64,000 bases of DNA, from the NCBI GenBank assembly GCA_944389885.1, contig CALXNZ010000001.1, positions 1 through 64,000 on the forward strand, read 5' to 3'. Below are positions 27,163 through 35,944 of this stretch, in pieces. The stretch comes from an uncultured Opitutales bacterium. GTDB taxonomy: Bacteria > Verrucomicrobiota > Verrucomicrobiia > Opitutales > Intestinicryptomonadaceae. Positions within the stretch are counted from its first letter, which is position 1. Each line of letters begins with the position of its first letter. The notes under the pieces are model-generated. The model was not told where the DNA came from and made no database searches. It was given only the letters and a program-made list of their open reading frames with translations. The position numbers were made by a program, and so were the translations under genes.

Positions 27163-28458
27163 TCAATAAAGCGTTTTAATATCAGGCACTTTGAACATGT
27201 ATATTTGCCGGCCCAAGCCCTCGTGGGTGGAATCCACAAATATATAAGAGCCTTTTGCGCTGGCGCGCGGATGAAGATCGCATCTAAAGGAGCTCTTGTA
27301 TTCTTTTGGAGAAAAGAGTTCAGCTATAAGGGTTTGCTTTCCCGTCTTTGTATTATAAATATACAACATCTGCCTTCTCTCTTTCCCAAGCGGGTAAGTG
27401 TCGTTCAACACTAAATCATAGCTTTGGGGCATATAGGTATTATGGCCGTTATTAGTCATTACCCCCTTGCCTACCTGTTCTATTTTTCCGTTTTCGGCAT
27501 CTTCAAAGAGAAAGAATCCGTAGCCTTTATCGGGTATGCGCGACCAAGCCAATATGCCGTAGGAACCCTTCCAAATAAAATGTGAAGTATAATTGAATGG
27601 ATCGAGAATCCTGAGATTTTTACCGTCGGGATCTGAAGTCATCATGCGAGTTCCAAAGCCTCCCACCTCTTTGAACTGCGAATTTTTCTCTTTGTCTTCA
27701 TAACGCCATCTGTGGAGGAACTCCACGCGGGAACCGTCCGGTGAAATCAACAGGTGGTTAAACCAATGCTTAGCCCCATCCATGGCGTATTTATCGTATT
27801 TATTTGGCAGCGCCGCTATCTGCGCAATCGAAATTATGAGCTTTGATTCCCCCGTACTCAAATCTACTTTCCATATTCCGGAATCCGAAGGAGCAAGAAT
27901 ATCCTTATTCGGATCCGGAATTCCCGCATAACCATAACCCGGACGGGTATCATTCAGCCGCCTAAAATCCGTTGACACGGCCCATTTCCCGTCCGGACTC
28001 ACCGCGTAAACGGCTCTATCTATTGTGCGCAACGCCTTTGTCTTAATGTCGTAGATATGGGTGACAAACTTGCCGTCCTGCCGGTCGTTCCACAATATCG
28101 TACTTTCAGTTTGCGGCACAAATTGCAACTGGCAGCCCTGCTGCCAGCCCCACGAGCGCGACTCGCCTACCTTGTTAAATTTGCAGCTATCATGCAAATC
28201 GATATAACCAATATCTACAATATCGTCCTGGGTGGGCGGGCGCCCTTCAAAATTCACGCGCATAGCCAGAACATACCGCTCGGTCGGATCAGTTTGGAGT
28301 TTGTCATAATATGCGAACCAATAAAACCCATTGCCATCTGTAATGCGTTCGCAGGGCCAATTTATCTTGGATTTTGACAGAATATTGTCATTGCCAAGCC
28401 CAGAAAGACCTACCGTAAATATCCCAATAAAACATATAAAATCCCTAAATAAACTCAT
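27163..28458 (-). CDS. Secreted beta-propeller protein (PD40/TolB-like), unknown function
   Basis: Exported protein of 431 aa (N-terminal signal MSLFRDFICFIGIFTVGLSG). The body is repeated blades with propeller motifs such as Y-A-V-S-P-D-G-K-W-A-V-S-T-D and LLISPDGSRVEFLHRW. Segments RSWGWQQGCQLQFVP and RPGYGYAGIPDPN look strongly conserved in PVC-type propeller proteins I recall, which lack assigned function; a resemblance to oligogalacturonate-lyase propellers is general only. The DUF2147 gene is upstream, same strand, 40 bp away. Confidence 0.65.
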   Translation of the reverse strand: MSLFRDFICFIGIFTVGLSGLGNDNILSKSKINWPCERITDGNGFYWFAYYDKLQTDPTERYVLAMRVNFEGRPPTQDDIVDIGYIDLHDSCKFNKVGESRSWGWQQGCQLQFVPQTESTILWNDRQDGKFVTHIYDIKTKALRTIDRAVYAVSPDGKWAVSTDFRRLNDTRPGYGYAGIPDPNKDILAPSDSGIWKVDLSTGESKLIISIAQIAALPNKYDKYAMDGAKHWFNHLLISPDGSRVEFLHRWRYEDKEKNSQFKEVGGFGTRMMTSDPDGKNLRILDPFNYTSHFIWKGSYGILAWSRIPDKGYGFFLFEDAENGKIEQVGKGVMTNNGHNTYMPQSYDLVLNDTYPLGKERRQMLYIYNTKTGKQTLIAELFSPKEYKSSFRCDLHPRASAKGSYIFVDSTHEGLGRQIYMFKVPDIKTLY

Positions 28459-28498
28459 GTAAGTTCTTTATTATAATATTTAGAGAAAGTAAAGCCAA

Positions 28499-29059
28499 TT
28501 ATTTGGCAACTATATTTGGGACAATGGAGTTCAAATCAACGGCGGCTCCATCTGGGAGTTCGGTTGCGCGCTTCCAAAAGACGTTTTCTCCAAATATTAA
28601 AAGTTTACCTCTGATGACGAGAGAATCCTTAGAAGGAGAAAACCAAGCGTCGCAATCGTAAACTTTGCCGCTATCAGGATCAACGATTCTTCCCCCTGTA
28701 TATTTTTTCCCGTCAAACTTAAGCCCCCAAATCATGTCAAATTCGCAAAGCAATGGAGAACCTTTTATGGCTTTTGCGCGTTGTGAGCATTTTTTTGCAG
28801 TATCGGTAAGATTGCCGTAATCGTCGTAAACTGCGACCATTCTGCAATAATATATCCCGTTTTTCTCATATGAGACCACTATGCAATCGGGTTTTTTTGT
28901 CTTGGGATCCGGAACGACCCAATATCCTGCAATTTGCGATTCCTTCGGAAGCTCCACGGAGTCAGGCTTTACAACATGTGAAACTTTTCCAGCCTCCGAG
29001 TTTGGGGAAGCGCAAGCAGTAAGCATAATAGCCGAAAATATGAGCAGCGACCTAATCAT
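28499..29059 (-). CDS. DUF2147 lipoprotein
   Basis: A 186-aa protein with lipoprotein signal (MIRSLLIFSAIMLTAC, Cys16). The mature part follows DUF2147: AGYWVVPDPKTKK, a small beta-barrel with GGRIVDPDSGKVYDC and LVIRGKLLIFGENVFW. In that family the fold is fatty-acid-binding-like; function is unknown. Likely co-transcribed with the propeller gene. Confidence 0.75.
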   Translation of the reverse strand: MIRSLLIFSAIMLTACASPNSEAGKVSHVVKPDSVELPKESQIAGYWVVPDPKTKKPDCIVVSYEKNGIYYCRMVAVYDDYGNLTDTAKKCSQRAKAIKGSPLLCEFDMIWGLKFDGKKYTGGRIVDPDSGKVYDCDAWFSPSKDSLVIRGKLLIFGENVFWKRATELPDGAAVDLNSIVPNIVAK

Positions 29060-29115
29060 AAGCCATAGATGATAAAAAGAATTTTATCCGAATCAAGTTA
29101 AAGAATGTGCCGAAA

Positions 29116-29152
29116 ATATTTTGATGCAATACGACAAATATATTTTGATGCA
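29116..29152. repeat. 13-nt direct repeat pair
   Basis: ATATTTTGATGCA occurs at 29116-29128 and again at 29140-29152, 24 bp apart, in the divergent gap between the DUF2147 and formate channel genes. Same-face spacing is roughly two helical turns, so it may be a regulator site. Confidence 0.45.
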
Positions 29153-29214
29153 CATAACCTTCATATTAAAATACTGTCGGATACGAACAATTTGATAGAA
29201 TGTGAAAGGAAATT

Positions 29215-29243
29215 TTGCGATTGCATGAACTAAAACATATAAT
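29215..29243 (+). promoter_or_regulatory. Promoter of the formate channel gene
   Basis: TTGCGA (29215-29220), exactly 17 bp, TATAAT (29238-29243). The predicted start is around 29250, about five bases before the ATG at 29255, so the mRNA would be almost leaderless. Confidence 0.7.
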
Positions 29244-29254
29244 AGTTTCACCGC

Positions 29255-29905
29255 ATGAAATATTTTGTAAGCTCGATTTACGCAGGAATAATGATAGCCT
29301 TTGGGGGAGCGGTGTATATGAGTCTCCCATACAACAAATATGTGGGGGCTTTCCTTTTTTCATTGGGATTGCTAACCGTCGTCTTGCGGGAATTCGACTT
29401 ATATACCGGAAAAATAGGCTACATTACTCTCACAAAAAAAGGTTCCGACAATTCTCTTCTAAATATACGAAAAAATCCGTCTTATTTCCCCGCAATCATT
29501 GCGGGAAATTTTATCGGGGCTTGGTTGATTGGAATATTGATGCGCTCGACAAGACATGCCAATATTATAATTTCAGAATCAAACGCGTCGGTGGCCGCAA
29601 AATTGAGCGATACTCCTTTAAGCATCTTCCTGCTTTCCGCAGGCTGCGGCGTAATGATGTTCTTGGCTGTCGACGGCTATAAAAAATCCAAGAACTGGCT
29701 ATTCGTAATATTGCCGGTAATGGTTTTCATACTATGCGGATTTGAGCACAGCATTGCAAATATGTTCTACATTTCCGCCGCGGGCCAATGGTCTCCCAAA
29801 GCCTTTGCCTATGTCGCCATAATGGTTTTAGGAAATGGTTTCGGAGCGGCTGCATTTAGATTTTTTGAAAAATTTAAGAAAACTTCTTCCGATATTTCCC
29901 AATAA
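29255..29905 (+). CDS. Formate/nitrite channel (FNT family, FocA/NirC-like)
   Basis: Inner-membrane pentameric channel for formate, nitrite or a similar monovalent anion. The 216-aa protein has about six helices with YAGIMIAFGGAVY in helix 1, L-Y-T-G-K-I-G-Y in the S2 loop, and the hallmark G-F-E-H-S-I-A-N-M with the central His, as in FNT. It is on the short side of the family (about 260-290 for FocA). No pfl gene is adjacent; purU, a formate producer, is nearby. No Shine-Dalgarno. Confidence 0.88.
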   Translation: MKYFVSSIYAGIMIAFGGAVYMSLPYNKYVGAFLFSLGLLTVVLREFDLYTGKIGYITLTKKGSDNSLLNIRKNPSYFPAIIAGNFIGAWLIGILMRSTRHANIIISESNASVAAKLSDTPLSIFLLSAGCGVMMFLAVDGYKKSKNWLFVILPVMVFILCGFEHSIANMFYISAAGQWSPKAFAYVAIMVLGNGFGAAAFRFFEKFKKTSSDISQ

Positions 29906-29908
29906 AAA

Positions 29909-30349
29909 TTAGGCTCGCAAAATTTTCATCATTTGCATGTAGGGCCCTTCTTTATATCCAAGTCTTTTGTAGAGCGATATTGCCCGCGCGTTTTTTCCCT
30001 CGACTTCCAATCTTGTGCGGACTATTCCGGGAATGCTCTCGGCGTATCGGAAAAATTCCCCGCCCAGCCCCTTAGATCTGTATTCGGGCAATATGAAAAG
30101 CTCCTCCAGCCATAGAACGAATCCGCCGGCCTCTTGCGAATACATTTTACTGGTGAGTCCGTATCCGGCAATTTTGCCGCCGCTCTCTAAAATAACGCCA
30201 TCGAGATAATCGTTGGAACGCATCAACTCATCAAACGCCGCTTCGCGATTGCTCTCGGGAATCTGGCGCTCCACGGCATCCGACGCATACAGCATGCCCG
30301 AAAGTTTCAAAAATGTATCCCTGTCCGAAGGTTTTATTTTTCTAATCAT
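29909..30349 (-). CDS. GNAT family N-acetyltransferase
   Basis: A 146-aa acetyltransferase. The acetyl-CoA loop is in LFILPEYRSKGLGGEFFRYAE (R-x-x-G-L-G), and the C-terminal A-R-A-I-S-L-Y-K-R-L-G-Y-K is standard GNAT. Substrate unknown. It converges on the FNT gene with only three bases between stop codons. Confidence 0.88.
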   Translation of the reverse strand: MIRKIKPSDRDTFLKLSGMLYASDAVERQIPESNREAAFDELMRSNDYLDGVILESGGKIAGYGLTSKMYSQEAGGFVLWLEELFILPEYRSKGLGGEFFRYAESIPGIVRTRLEVEGKNARAISLYKRLGYKEGPYMQMMKILRA

Positions 30350-30390
30350 AAGAAAACTTGTTTTTTATGCGCTCCTAAAAATATATGTAT

Positions 30391-30427
30391 AAAAAAATGC
30401 GGAGAAACGCAAGCCTGCGTTCGCCGC
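30391..30427 (-). terminator. Terminator of the BI-1 gene
   Basis: On the minus strand GCGGCGAACGCA pairs imperfectly with TGCGTTTCTCCGC, followed by A and seven T, about 20 bp past the BI-1 stop. Confidence 0.75.
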
Positions 30428-30447
30428 TGCAGTGGAATATATAATCC

Positions 30448-31146
30448 CTAACGCCTCGATGATATGAGAAACTGCAATATATACCAGAACATTAGAGCTA
30501 TGGCAGAGAAGAGCCCAAGGGCAGCCGCCACATATTGGGAATTGTCATATTGATGGATTATAGCACTTGTCTGGTAAAGAACGGCTATCCCTGCAAAAAT
30601 TATCATAGCTCCCGAAAACCAAAGCCCCAGCTGCAATCCGAAGAGCAAGGCGCAAACTATTATGCCCAAGGATACGAAGAATCCCATTGTAATAAAAGAG
30701 CCCAAATAAGAGAAATTTTTACCTGAGATGAACGCATAAACGCTTATTCCTCCAGATAGAGCAGCGGTTAGAATAGCCGCTTGAGGGATTGCGTCGGGAG
30801 CAATAGCTTCCGCAAGGAGCAGAATGGGCAGAAAAATGACAGACTCTGCAATCACATAAAGGTAAAGCCCGGCATACTGTTTTCCCAATGAATACGGATT
30901 GAGCGCCCAAGAACTCGCCAACCAGGATACTCCCATAAAAGCGAGCAAAACTATGAGCCAATTATTCCCCGACACCATTTTGGCCGCCAGTTCCACGGCC
31001 GGTTGCCACGAGAGCAAAAACGCTTCGCAGGCTATAAAGGCCAAGAATGCAAAAGCCAGGTTCAGATATGTTTTTCTTATAAACTGGCTACGCTCCGACA
31101 CCGTCGCGTAGGCGTATTGACTTTGATATATTTCGTTTTCGTTCAT
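30448..31146 (-). CDS. Bax inhibitor-1 / YccA family membrane protein
   Basis: A 232-aa protein with seven predicted helices. The order RKTYLNLAFAFLAF, SGGISVYAFISGKNFSYLG, GLWFSGAMIIFAGIAVLYQTSAIIH and a final hydrophobic helix with basic tail matches BI-1/YbhL (TMBIM), a pH-sensitive Ca2+ leak family. Own terminator and a good promoter suggest a single-gene unit. Confidence 0.88.
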   Translation of the reverse strand: MNENEIYQSQYAYATVSERSQFIRKTYLNLAFAFLAFIACEAFLLSWQPAVELAAKMVSGNNWLIVLLAFMGVSWLASSWALNPYSLGKQYAGLYLYVIAESVIFLPILLLAEAIAPDAIPQAAILTAALSGGISVYAFISGKNFSYLGSFITMGFFVSLGIIVCALLFGLQLGLWFSGAMIIFAGIAVLYQTSAIIHQYDNSQYVAAALGLFSAIALMFWYILQFLISSRR

Positions 31147-31195
31147 ATTTTTGTTATCGAGAAAAATTAGTCTCCTTTTACACTTTTTTTAGACA

Positions 31196-31224
31196 ATTAA
31201 ACCGTTTTCTTGTTTCATCGACAA
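31196..31224 (-). promoter_or_regulatory. Promoter of the BI-1 gene
   Basis: Minus strand TTGTCG (31224-31219), 17-bp spacer, TTTAAT (31201-31196), about 45 bases ahead of the ATG at 31146. Confidence 0.5.
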
Positions 31225-31295
31225 GATTTTTTTATAATAGACTCAAGGCGGAGTTAATTAAATACATTTGAGGGACGATATTACAGCATAATCGA

Positions 31296-33500
31296 TTAAA
31301 AGAGGAACATTTGCCCTTCGCCTTTGACGTTTTCAGAAGGCGTATATTTGCTGTTTCCATCTTCAACCATTTCCAAAAATTCTTTTTCCCCTATTATCTT
31401 TATTCCCAATTCTTTTGCCTTTGAAAATTTTTCGCCCTCAAAGGCTCCGTCGGATACAAGAAAATCAGTTTTCGAGGATACGGAACCCGCAGTTTTCCCG
31501 CCCAGTCTTTCCACCAAAACCTTTGCTTCGGATCTACCCATACTTTTAAGAGTTCCGGTAAACACGAAAATCTTGCCCGACAACTTTCCGGAAGTTTCAT
31601 TTGACGAAGAAAAATTAAGGCCGGCTCCGCGCAATTTCTCAATTATAGCCCTATTGTGGGGATCGTCGAAAAACGCCTTAATTGAGAGAGCGCGCACGGC
31701 GGGGGAATCCTTGCTCTTGGCGCCCATACCGTCAATCTGTTTTATGGTTTCCATATCGGCGTTCATGAGCTCGTCTAAATTTGAGAATTTGCGCGCAAGT
31801 TCTTTGGCGAACTGCTCGCCTATCTCCAAAATTCCAAGCCCGAATATAAGGCGCCACAACTCGGCTTTTTTAGATTTTTCTATCGCCGCAAGTAAATTTT
31901 CGGCGCTTTTTTCTTTGAATTTGTCGAGAGTAAGAAGCTTTTCTTTTGTCAGAAAATAAATGTCTGAAGGATCCTTTACGCCAAGATTTTCAACAAGCTT
32001 ATCCACAACCGATTTTCCGAGTCCGCGAATATCCATACAATCCCTGTCGGCGAAATGTTCTATGCGCCCCCTTACCTGCGGCGGACAAGCCATATTCGGA
32101 CATCTGAAAAGCATCTTTTCACCGAACTTCTTCAAGTCCGCCCCACACTTTGGACAAGTCTTTGGAAACTCGAAAGGAACCGACGACTCTGGGCGCTTTG
32201 ATAAGACTACCCCAAGTACCGCGGGAATTATTTCACCCGCTTTCTCAACAACGACAGTATCCCCAACCCTTATATCTTTTTCGGCTATATACCCGGCATT
32301 GTGGAGAGTGGCCCGCGATACCGTTGTGCCCGAAAGCCCGTATATAGGCTCTAACTCGGCAACGGGCGTCACTACCCCCGTGCGCCCCACCTGCAAAGTT
32401 ATGGAGTCCAAAACAGTCTCAGCCCGTTGCGCCCTGTACTTCCATGCTACCGCCCAGCGCGGAGCATGACTCGTAAGCCCTGCCGCCGCATGCAATGAGC
32501 AGTCGTTCAACTTCAAGACAGCGCCGTCGGTATTGTAGGGGAAATCGTTGCGGATAGCCTCGAGTTCGGATATTTTTTCAAAGGCCTCTTCCGTGCCGCG
32601 CGCCATTGCGAACCAATTTACCGCAGGCAATCCCCATGCCTCCAAAGCTCGCGGCAATTCCGACTGTTCTTTTATATCAAAGCCCTCGACTGCCCCCAGC
32701 GAATAAAAAATCGCCATTAGGGAACGCGCCTCTAACACCGACTTGTCCAAAAGTTTTAAAGTTCCCGCGGCGAGATTGCGAGGATTTGCGGGTAAATTTC
32801 TCTCTATATCCCTAAGCTCATCTTCGCCGAGAGAATCCTCGGGGCCATTTGAAAATCCCGAAAGCAGAGAATCGCGCTCGAGTTTTTTATTCTTTTTGAT
32901 AAGCGCCTTACGCATTGCGTCTAAACGGGCAATTCCCTTTAGACGCTCAAATTCAGCGCGCGTCATATAAGCTTCACCGCGAATTTCCAAGAGCTTGGGG
33001 AAGCGAACTCCCTTCAATCTCAAAGGCAAATTTTTTATGGCGAAAGCGTTTGCGGTAATATCGTCGCCTTCCTCTCCGTTGCCGCGGGTCAATAGGCGGA
33101 CAAGATTTCCGTTTTCATATACGGCTGATATTCCCGCCCCGTCTATTTTAGGCTCCACGCAATATTCGAGCGTACTGCTCTCCATGCCCAAGACTTTTCT
33201 CAAGCGCTCGTCAAAGTCCTCCAATTCCGACAAATTAAAGACATTGTCCAAGCTCAACATCGGCGATATATGCCTTACCGTGGCAAATCCCTCCGACAAA
33301 TCGCTGCCTATCTTGGACGAAGGCGAATCCGAACGGGATAGCTGGGGATATTCAGCCTCCAGAGCTCGCAATCTGCGCATTAAGGAATCAAATTCATCGT
33401 CTGAAATTACGGGAGCATTTTCAATTCTATAAAGGCGCTCGTGTTTGGCTATCTCCGCGCGAAGGCGCTCTATGGTTTGCTTTGCCTGAATCTCGTCCAT
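31296..33500 (-). CDS. ligA: NAD-dependent DNA ligase
   Basis: Seals nicks using NAD+. The 734-aa protein has the N-terminal Ia domain with Y-x-x-D-x-x-P-like ISDDEFDSL, the adenylation lysine in V-E-P-K-I-D-G (K118), the OB fold (GRTGVVTPVAELEP), a four-Cys zinc finger (CPKCGADL ... FRCPNMACP), helix-hairpin-helix repeats and a C-terminal BRCT domain (about 648-725, KIFVFTGTLKSMGRSEA). Longer than the usual ~670 because of extra residues in the adenylation domain (about 190-245, KKNKKLERDSLL region). Otherwise normal. Confidence 0.96.
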   Translation of the reverse strand: MDEIQAKQTIERLRAEIAKHERLYRIENAPVISDDEFDSLMRRLRALEAEYPQLSRSDSPSSKIGSDLSEGFATVRHISPMLSLDNVFNLSELEDFDERLRKVLGMESSTLEYCVEPKIDGAGISAVYENGNLVRLLTRGNGEEGDDITANAFAIKNLPLRLKGVRFPKLLEIRGEAYMTRAEFERLKGIARLDAMRKALIKKNKKLERDSLLSGFSNGPEDSLGEDELRDIERNLPANPRNLAAGTLKLLDKSVLEARSLMAIFYSLGAVEGFDIKEQSELPRALEAWGLPAVNWFAMARGTEEAFEKISELEAIRNDFPYNTDGAVLKLNDCSLHAAAGLTSHAPRWAVAWKYRAQRAETVLDSITLQVGRTGVVTPVAELEPIYGLSGTTVSRATLHNAGYIAEKDIRVGDTVVVEKAGEIIPAVLGVVLSKRPESSVPFEFPKTCPKCGADLKKFGEKMLFRCPNMACPPQVRGRIEHFADRDCMDIRGLGKSVVDKLVENLGVKDPSDIYFLTKEKLLTLDKFKEKSAENLLAAIEKSKKAELWRLIFGLGILEIGEQFAKELARKFSNLDELMNADMETIKQIDGMGAKSKDSPAVRALSIKAFFDDPHNRAIIEKLRGAGLNFSSSNETSGKLSGKIFVFTGTLKSMGRSEAKVLVERLGGKTAGSVSSKTDFLVSDGAFEGEKFSKAKELGIKIIGEKEFLEMVEDGNSKYTPSENVKGEGQMFLF

Positions 33501-33556
33501 ATTACCGCTTAAAAATTAAGCCATAGAAGAGGCTATTGCCAAGAAAAATATAGCTC

Positions 33557-33583
33557 AAAAAAAAAGGACGGCCAAGGCCGTCC
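33557..33583 (-). terminator. Terminator of the sialate O-acetylesterase gene
   Basis: GGACGGCC / GGCCGTCC stem with a two-base loop and nine T on the minus strand, 28 bp past the stop. Confidence 0.9.
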
Positions 33584-33610
33584 CCGATTTTCTACGAGAA
33601 AAGAAACAAT

Positions 33611-35167
33611 TTACTTTTCTTTTAAGTGCGTAAACGAGAACACCGGCAGGCCGTCCCCATTGAAGAGCCATACGTCCGGCTGGGCCCAGCTTTTCCACAA
33701 ATATCTTACGCCCTGAACGTCGGCGACATTCCCGGAGACGGGTTTCACCAATACGCGGCGCCCGAGCATTTCGACTTTTGCGGGTTCCCATTTATCTCCC
33801 ACGAGAACCTCAAAACCTCTTGGGTCGCCTTTCCCGACAAGCTTTCTTCCATAGGTTTCAAAGAAAACTTCCACTCCCCTTGGCCCGTACTTTGCATTTT
33901 TGAGTACGGGAGCATAGGCGTGTATGCCTTTTTTACCGTAAACGTCCTTCAAGACCAACATCGCAAAACGCTTGCCTACGGTTGTTTTATCTTTGGGGTG
34001 TATATCGTTTTCTTCGCCAAGATCTATTATGTTTATAATACCCGACTTCTTAACGACATCTGCGCATTGCAGCTGCTTCCAACGAGTCAATCCCCAATCG
34101 GCCTTTGTGGAGTAGGAAGTGAGCTGAGCCCAGAAGAAATAGAGATCCTCGTTTCCCCAAGCCTTGCGCCAAGCGTCCACAAGCTTTTCAAACTGCTCCA
34201 CGAAAGATTCGAGAGAAGCTCCTCCGGCATCGCTTTCGCCCTGATACCAAATGACCCCGCGCGCGGCATAGCCTGCTATGGGCGCTATTTTCGCGTTAAA
34301 AAGCCCTGATGGAGTCTCTTGATAGCGTTGAGGACTCGTTTTATTGGGGACAGTGCGCACATTGAAGGGCGCCTGCGGAACTTCTTTTCCCTCTTTTTTC
34401 AACTTTGCGACCTCCGCATCGTAAGCTTTTTTGCGCTCGTTCCAATTTTTAAACTCGACTTCGTAGTTATAATTTTCGAGCTGTTTTTTAAACTCGGCCT
34501 GTCTGTCCTCAAGAAACTTTACACCCGCAAAAGATTCCTGGGGTATCCAAGCGCGCATTGCGCTACCGCCAAGAGGTGTTTCAACAAGTCCTATCGGAAC
34601 ATCTAAATCCTTTAGCAATATTTCCCCAAAATAGAACCCTATCGCGTTCATAGCGTCCTGGCTCTCTACGTCGTGCCACTTTGAGCCGGAGGGGGAATCC
34701 CATTCTTTTTCGAGAGATATCTGGTGGGGCTGGCGGAATACGCGCATTAAATTATAAGATTTAGCGCGCTCTTTGGCGTCTTTTGCTTCTGTGGTGTTCT
34801 TTCTGGCCCATTCCATATTCGACTGTCCCGCGGTAATCCAGACTTCGCCCACAAGAATGTCTTTTATATTCTTATCGGCCTTGCCGTTCTCAAGCAAGGT
34901 CATTTCCAAAGGCTCTTTTGACGATGGAAGAGAATCTAAAACAAATTCCCATTTTCCGTCCTTGTCCGATTTTGTCATTTTCTTTTTCCCGGCGAACTCT
35001 ATGCCGATTCTTGCATTCGGAGTAGCCTTCCCCCAAATTTTCAACGGCATATCGCGCTGTAGCACCATTCCGTCGGAAAATATTTTAGGCAGAGTTATTT
35101 CCGCGATAACCGAACCTACCGCAAACATAATTATCGCCGCAAAACAGAGTTTTTTCTTTAATTTCAT
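33611..35167 (-). CDS. Sialate O-acetylesterase (SGNH hydrolase)
   Basis: Secreted esterase of 518 aa removing O-acetyl groups, classically from sialic acid, sometimes from xylan. Signal peptide MKLKKKLCFAAIIMFAVGSVIA, then an Ig-like N-terminal domain (SDGMVLQRDMPLKIWGKA), the nucleophile in T-A-G-Q-S-N-M-E-W (S116), ETPLGGSAMRAW, G-V-I-W-Y-Q-G-E-S-D, and a C-terminal D-I-H-P that supplies the Asp/His. A sialidase-fold protein is encoded at 43879. Single-gene unit. Confidence 0.9.
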   Translation of the reverse strand: MKLKKKLCFAAIIMFAVGSVIAEITLPKIFSDGMVLQRDMPLKIWGKATPNARIGIEFAGKKKMTKSDKDGKWEFVLDSLPSSKEPLEMTLLENGKADKNIKDILVGEVWITAGQSNMEWARKNTTEAKDAKERAKSYNLMRVFRQPHQISLEKEWDSPSGSKWHDVESQDAMNAIGFYFGEILLKDLDVPIGLVETPLGGSAMRAWIPQESFAGVKFLEDRQAEFKKQLENYNYEVEFKNWNERKKAYDAEVAKLKKEGKEVPQAPFNVRTVPNKTSPQRYQETPSGLFNAKIAPIAGYAARGVIWYQGESDAGGASLESFVEQFEKLVDAWRKAWGNEDLYFFWAQLTSYSTKADWGLTRWKQLQCADVVKKSGIINIIDLGEENDIHPKDKTTVGKRFAMLVLKDVYGKKGIHAYAPVLKNAKYGPRGVEVFFETYGRKLVGKGDPRGFEVLVGDKWEPAKVEMLGRRVLVKPVSGNVADVQGVRYLWKSWAQPDVWLFNGDGLPVFSFTHLKEK

Positions 35168-35312
35168 AATTAGAATACGATTTCAATTTTAGAAACACTG
35201 GGACCCCCAATCATGGCGTAAACACCAGTACTTTGAGAATGGAGACAAGTTTTCCATGAGTCAAGAATTTAGACTTGAAGAAGGAAGCTTAAATTCCGAT
35301 TATCCATAAAGA

Positions 35313-35675
35313 ATGTTTATCGACGAAGAAAAGATACGCAAAAACGCGAAGGCTAAGGGATTTTTTGGCATAAAAGGGTGTTCCAAAACCACCGTAAAAT
35401 TCCCAAAATTTGACACTCGCGCATCAAGGCGTGGAAAGAGAGGCTATGAAGCTGCCCAAACCATCATTGGGATTTCCATATTCATAGCTATGGCAGTGGC
35501 CTCTCTGGCTTTATTGTTTACCCTTGCAAAAGAGGCCAACACTTATATCGAGCGCCAGTCTAAACCCGCTCCCGCGATAAAAATGCAAAGGGCGGAGGCT
35601 ATTTATACCCCAAAAAATATGAGGGCTGTCTCCGACGGGAAATCCGGACTTAAACTTGTTCCAGCCAATAATTAG
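35313..35675 (+). CDS. Small single-helix membrane protein, unknown function
   Basis: A 120-aa frame with a basic N-terminal part (about 1-43), one transmembrane helix (about residues 48-70, T-I-I-G-I-S-I-F-I-A-M-A-V-A-S-L-A-L-L) and a polar tail. The junction K-R-G-Y then hydrophobic residues and E-A-N-T-Y-I-E recalls a type IV prepilin start, but the usual Glu at +5 is Gln here, so this is only a weak idea. ATG 35313 has no clear Shine-Dalgarno. Confidence 0.45.
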   Translation: MFIDEEKIRKNAKAKGFFGIKGCSKTTVKFPKFDTRASRRGKRGYEAAQTIIGISIFIAMAVASLALLFTLAKEANTYIERQSKPAPAIKMQRAEAIYTPKNMRAVSDGKSGLKLVPANN

Positions 35676-35944
35676 ACGCTCTAATTTGTCTTCGCCGCAT
35701 TCAAAAAATATTTTTCATATCAAGCTTTTATATGGAATTAAAAGTCTTATTTTTAAGGGGCGTTTAAACGCTCTATTCGATTATAGATTCTAACCACTCC
35801 GGTATAAAATTTTTCCAGTTAAAAACTTCCCCCTTGCCTGTCCGCTAAAATTTAGAGCAACTTTTCGCAAAAAAAACTCTTGACGGACAAATATAATATA
35901 ATATTGCTCTAACGTTAGAACGACAAATTTACCGGGATTTGAAA
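35676..35944. other. Intergenic region upstream of the LacI operon
   Basis: About 270 bp. It holds the operon promoter/operator and an additional perfect 12-bp palindrome GCGTTTAAACGC (35760-35771). No gene seen. Confidence 0.5.
35880..35919 (+). promoter_or_regulatory. LacI-type operator and promoter region
   Basis: Perfect 12-bp palindrome TCTAACGTTAGA (35908-35919) with the central CG typical of LacI-family operators, immediately after two overlapping TATAAT boxes (35892-35897, 35897-35902) and downstream of TTGACG (35880). The best -35/-10 pairing is not clear. It lies 25 bp before the LacI-family ATG, suggesting autoregulation. Confidence 0.6.

Noticed and set aside
26943-27179. 78-codon frame with GAGGT before ATG
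   Set aside because: Sequence not protein-like, starts inside a hairpin and overlaps the end of the propeller gene; the Shine-Dalgarno match is probably chance.
35760-35771. GCGTTTAAACGC as second LacI operator
   Set aside because: Centre is TA not CG and its position is 180 bp from the start; kept only as an observation.
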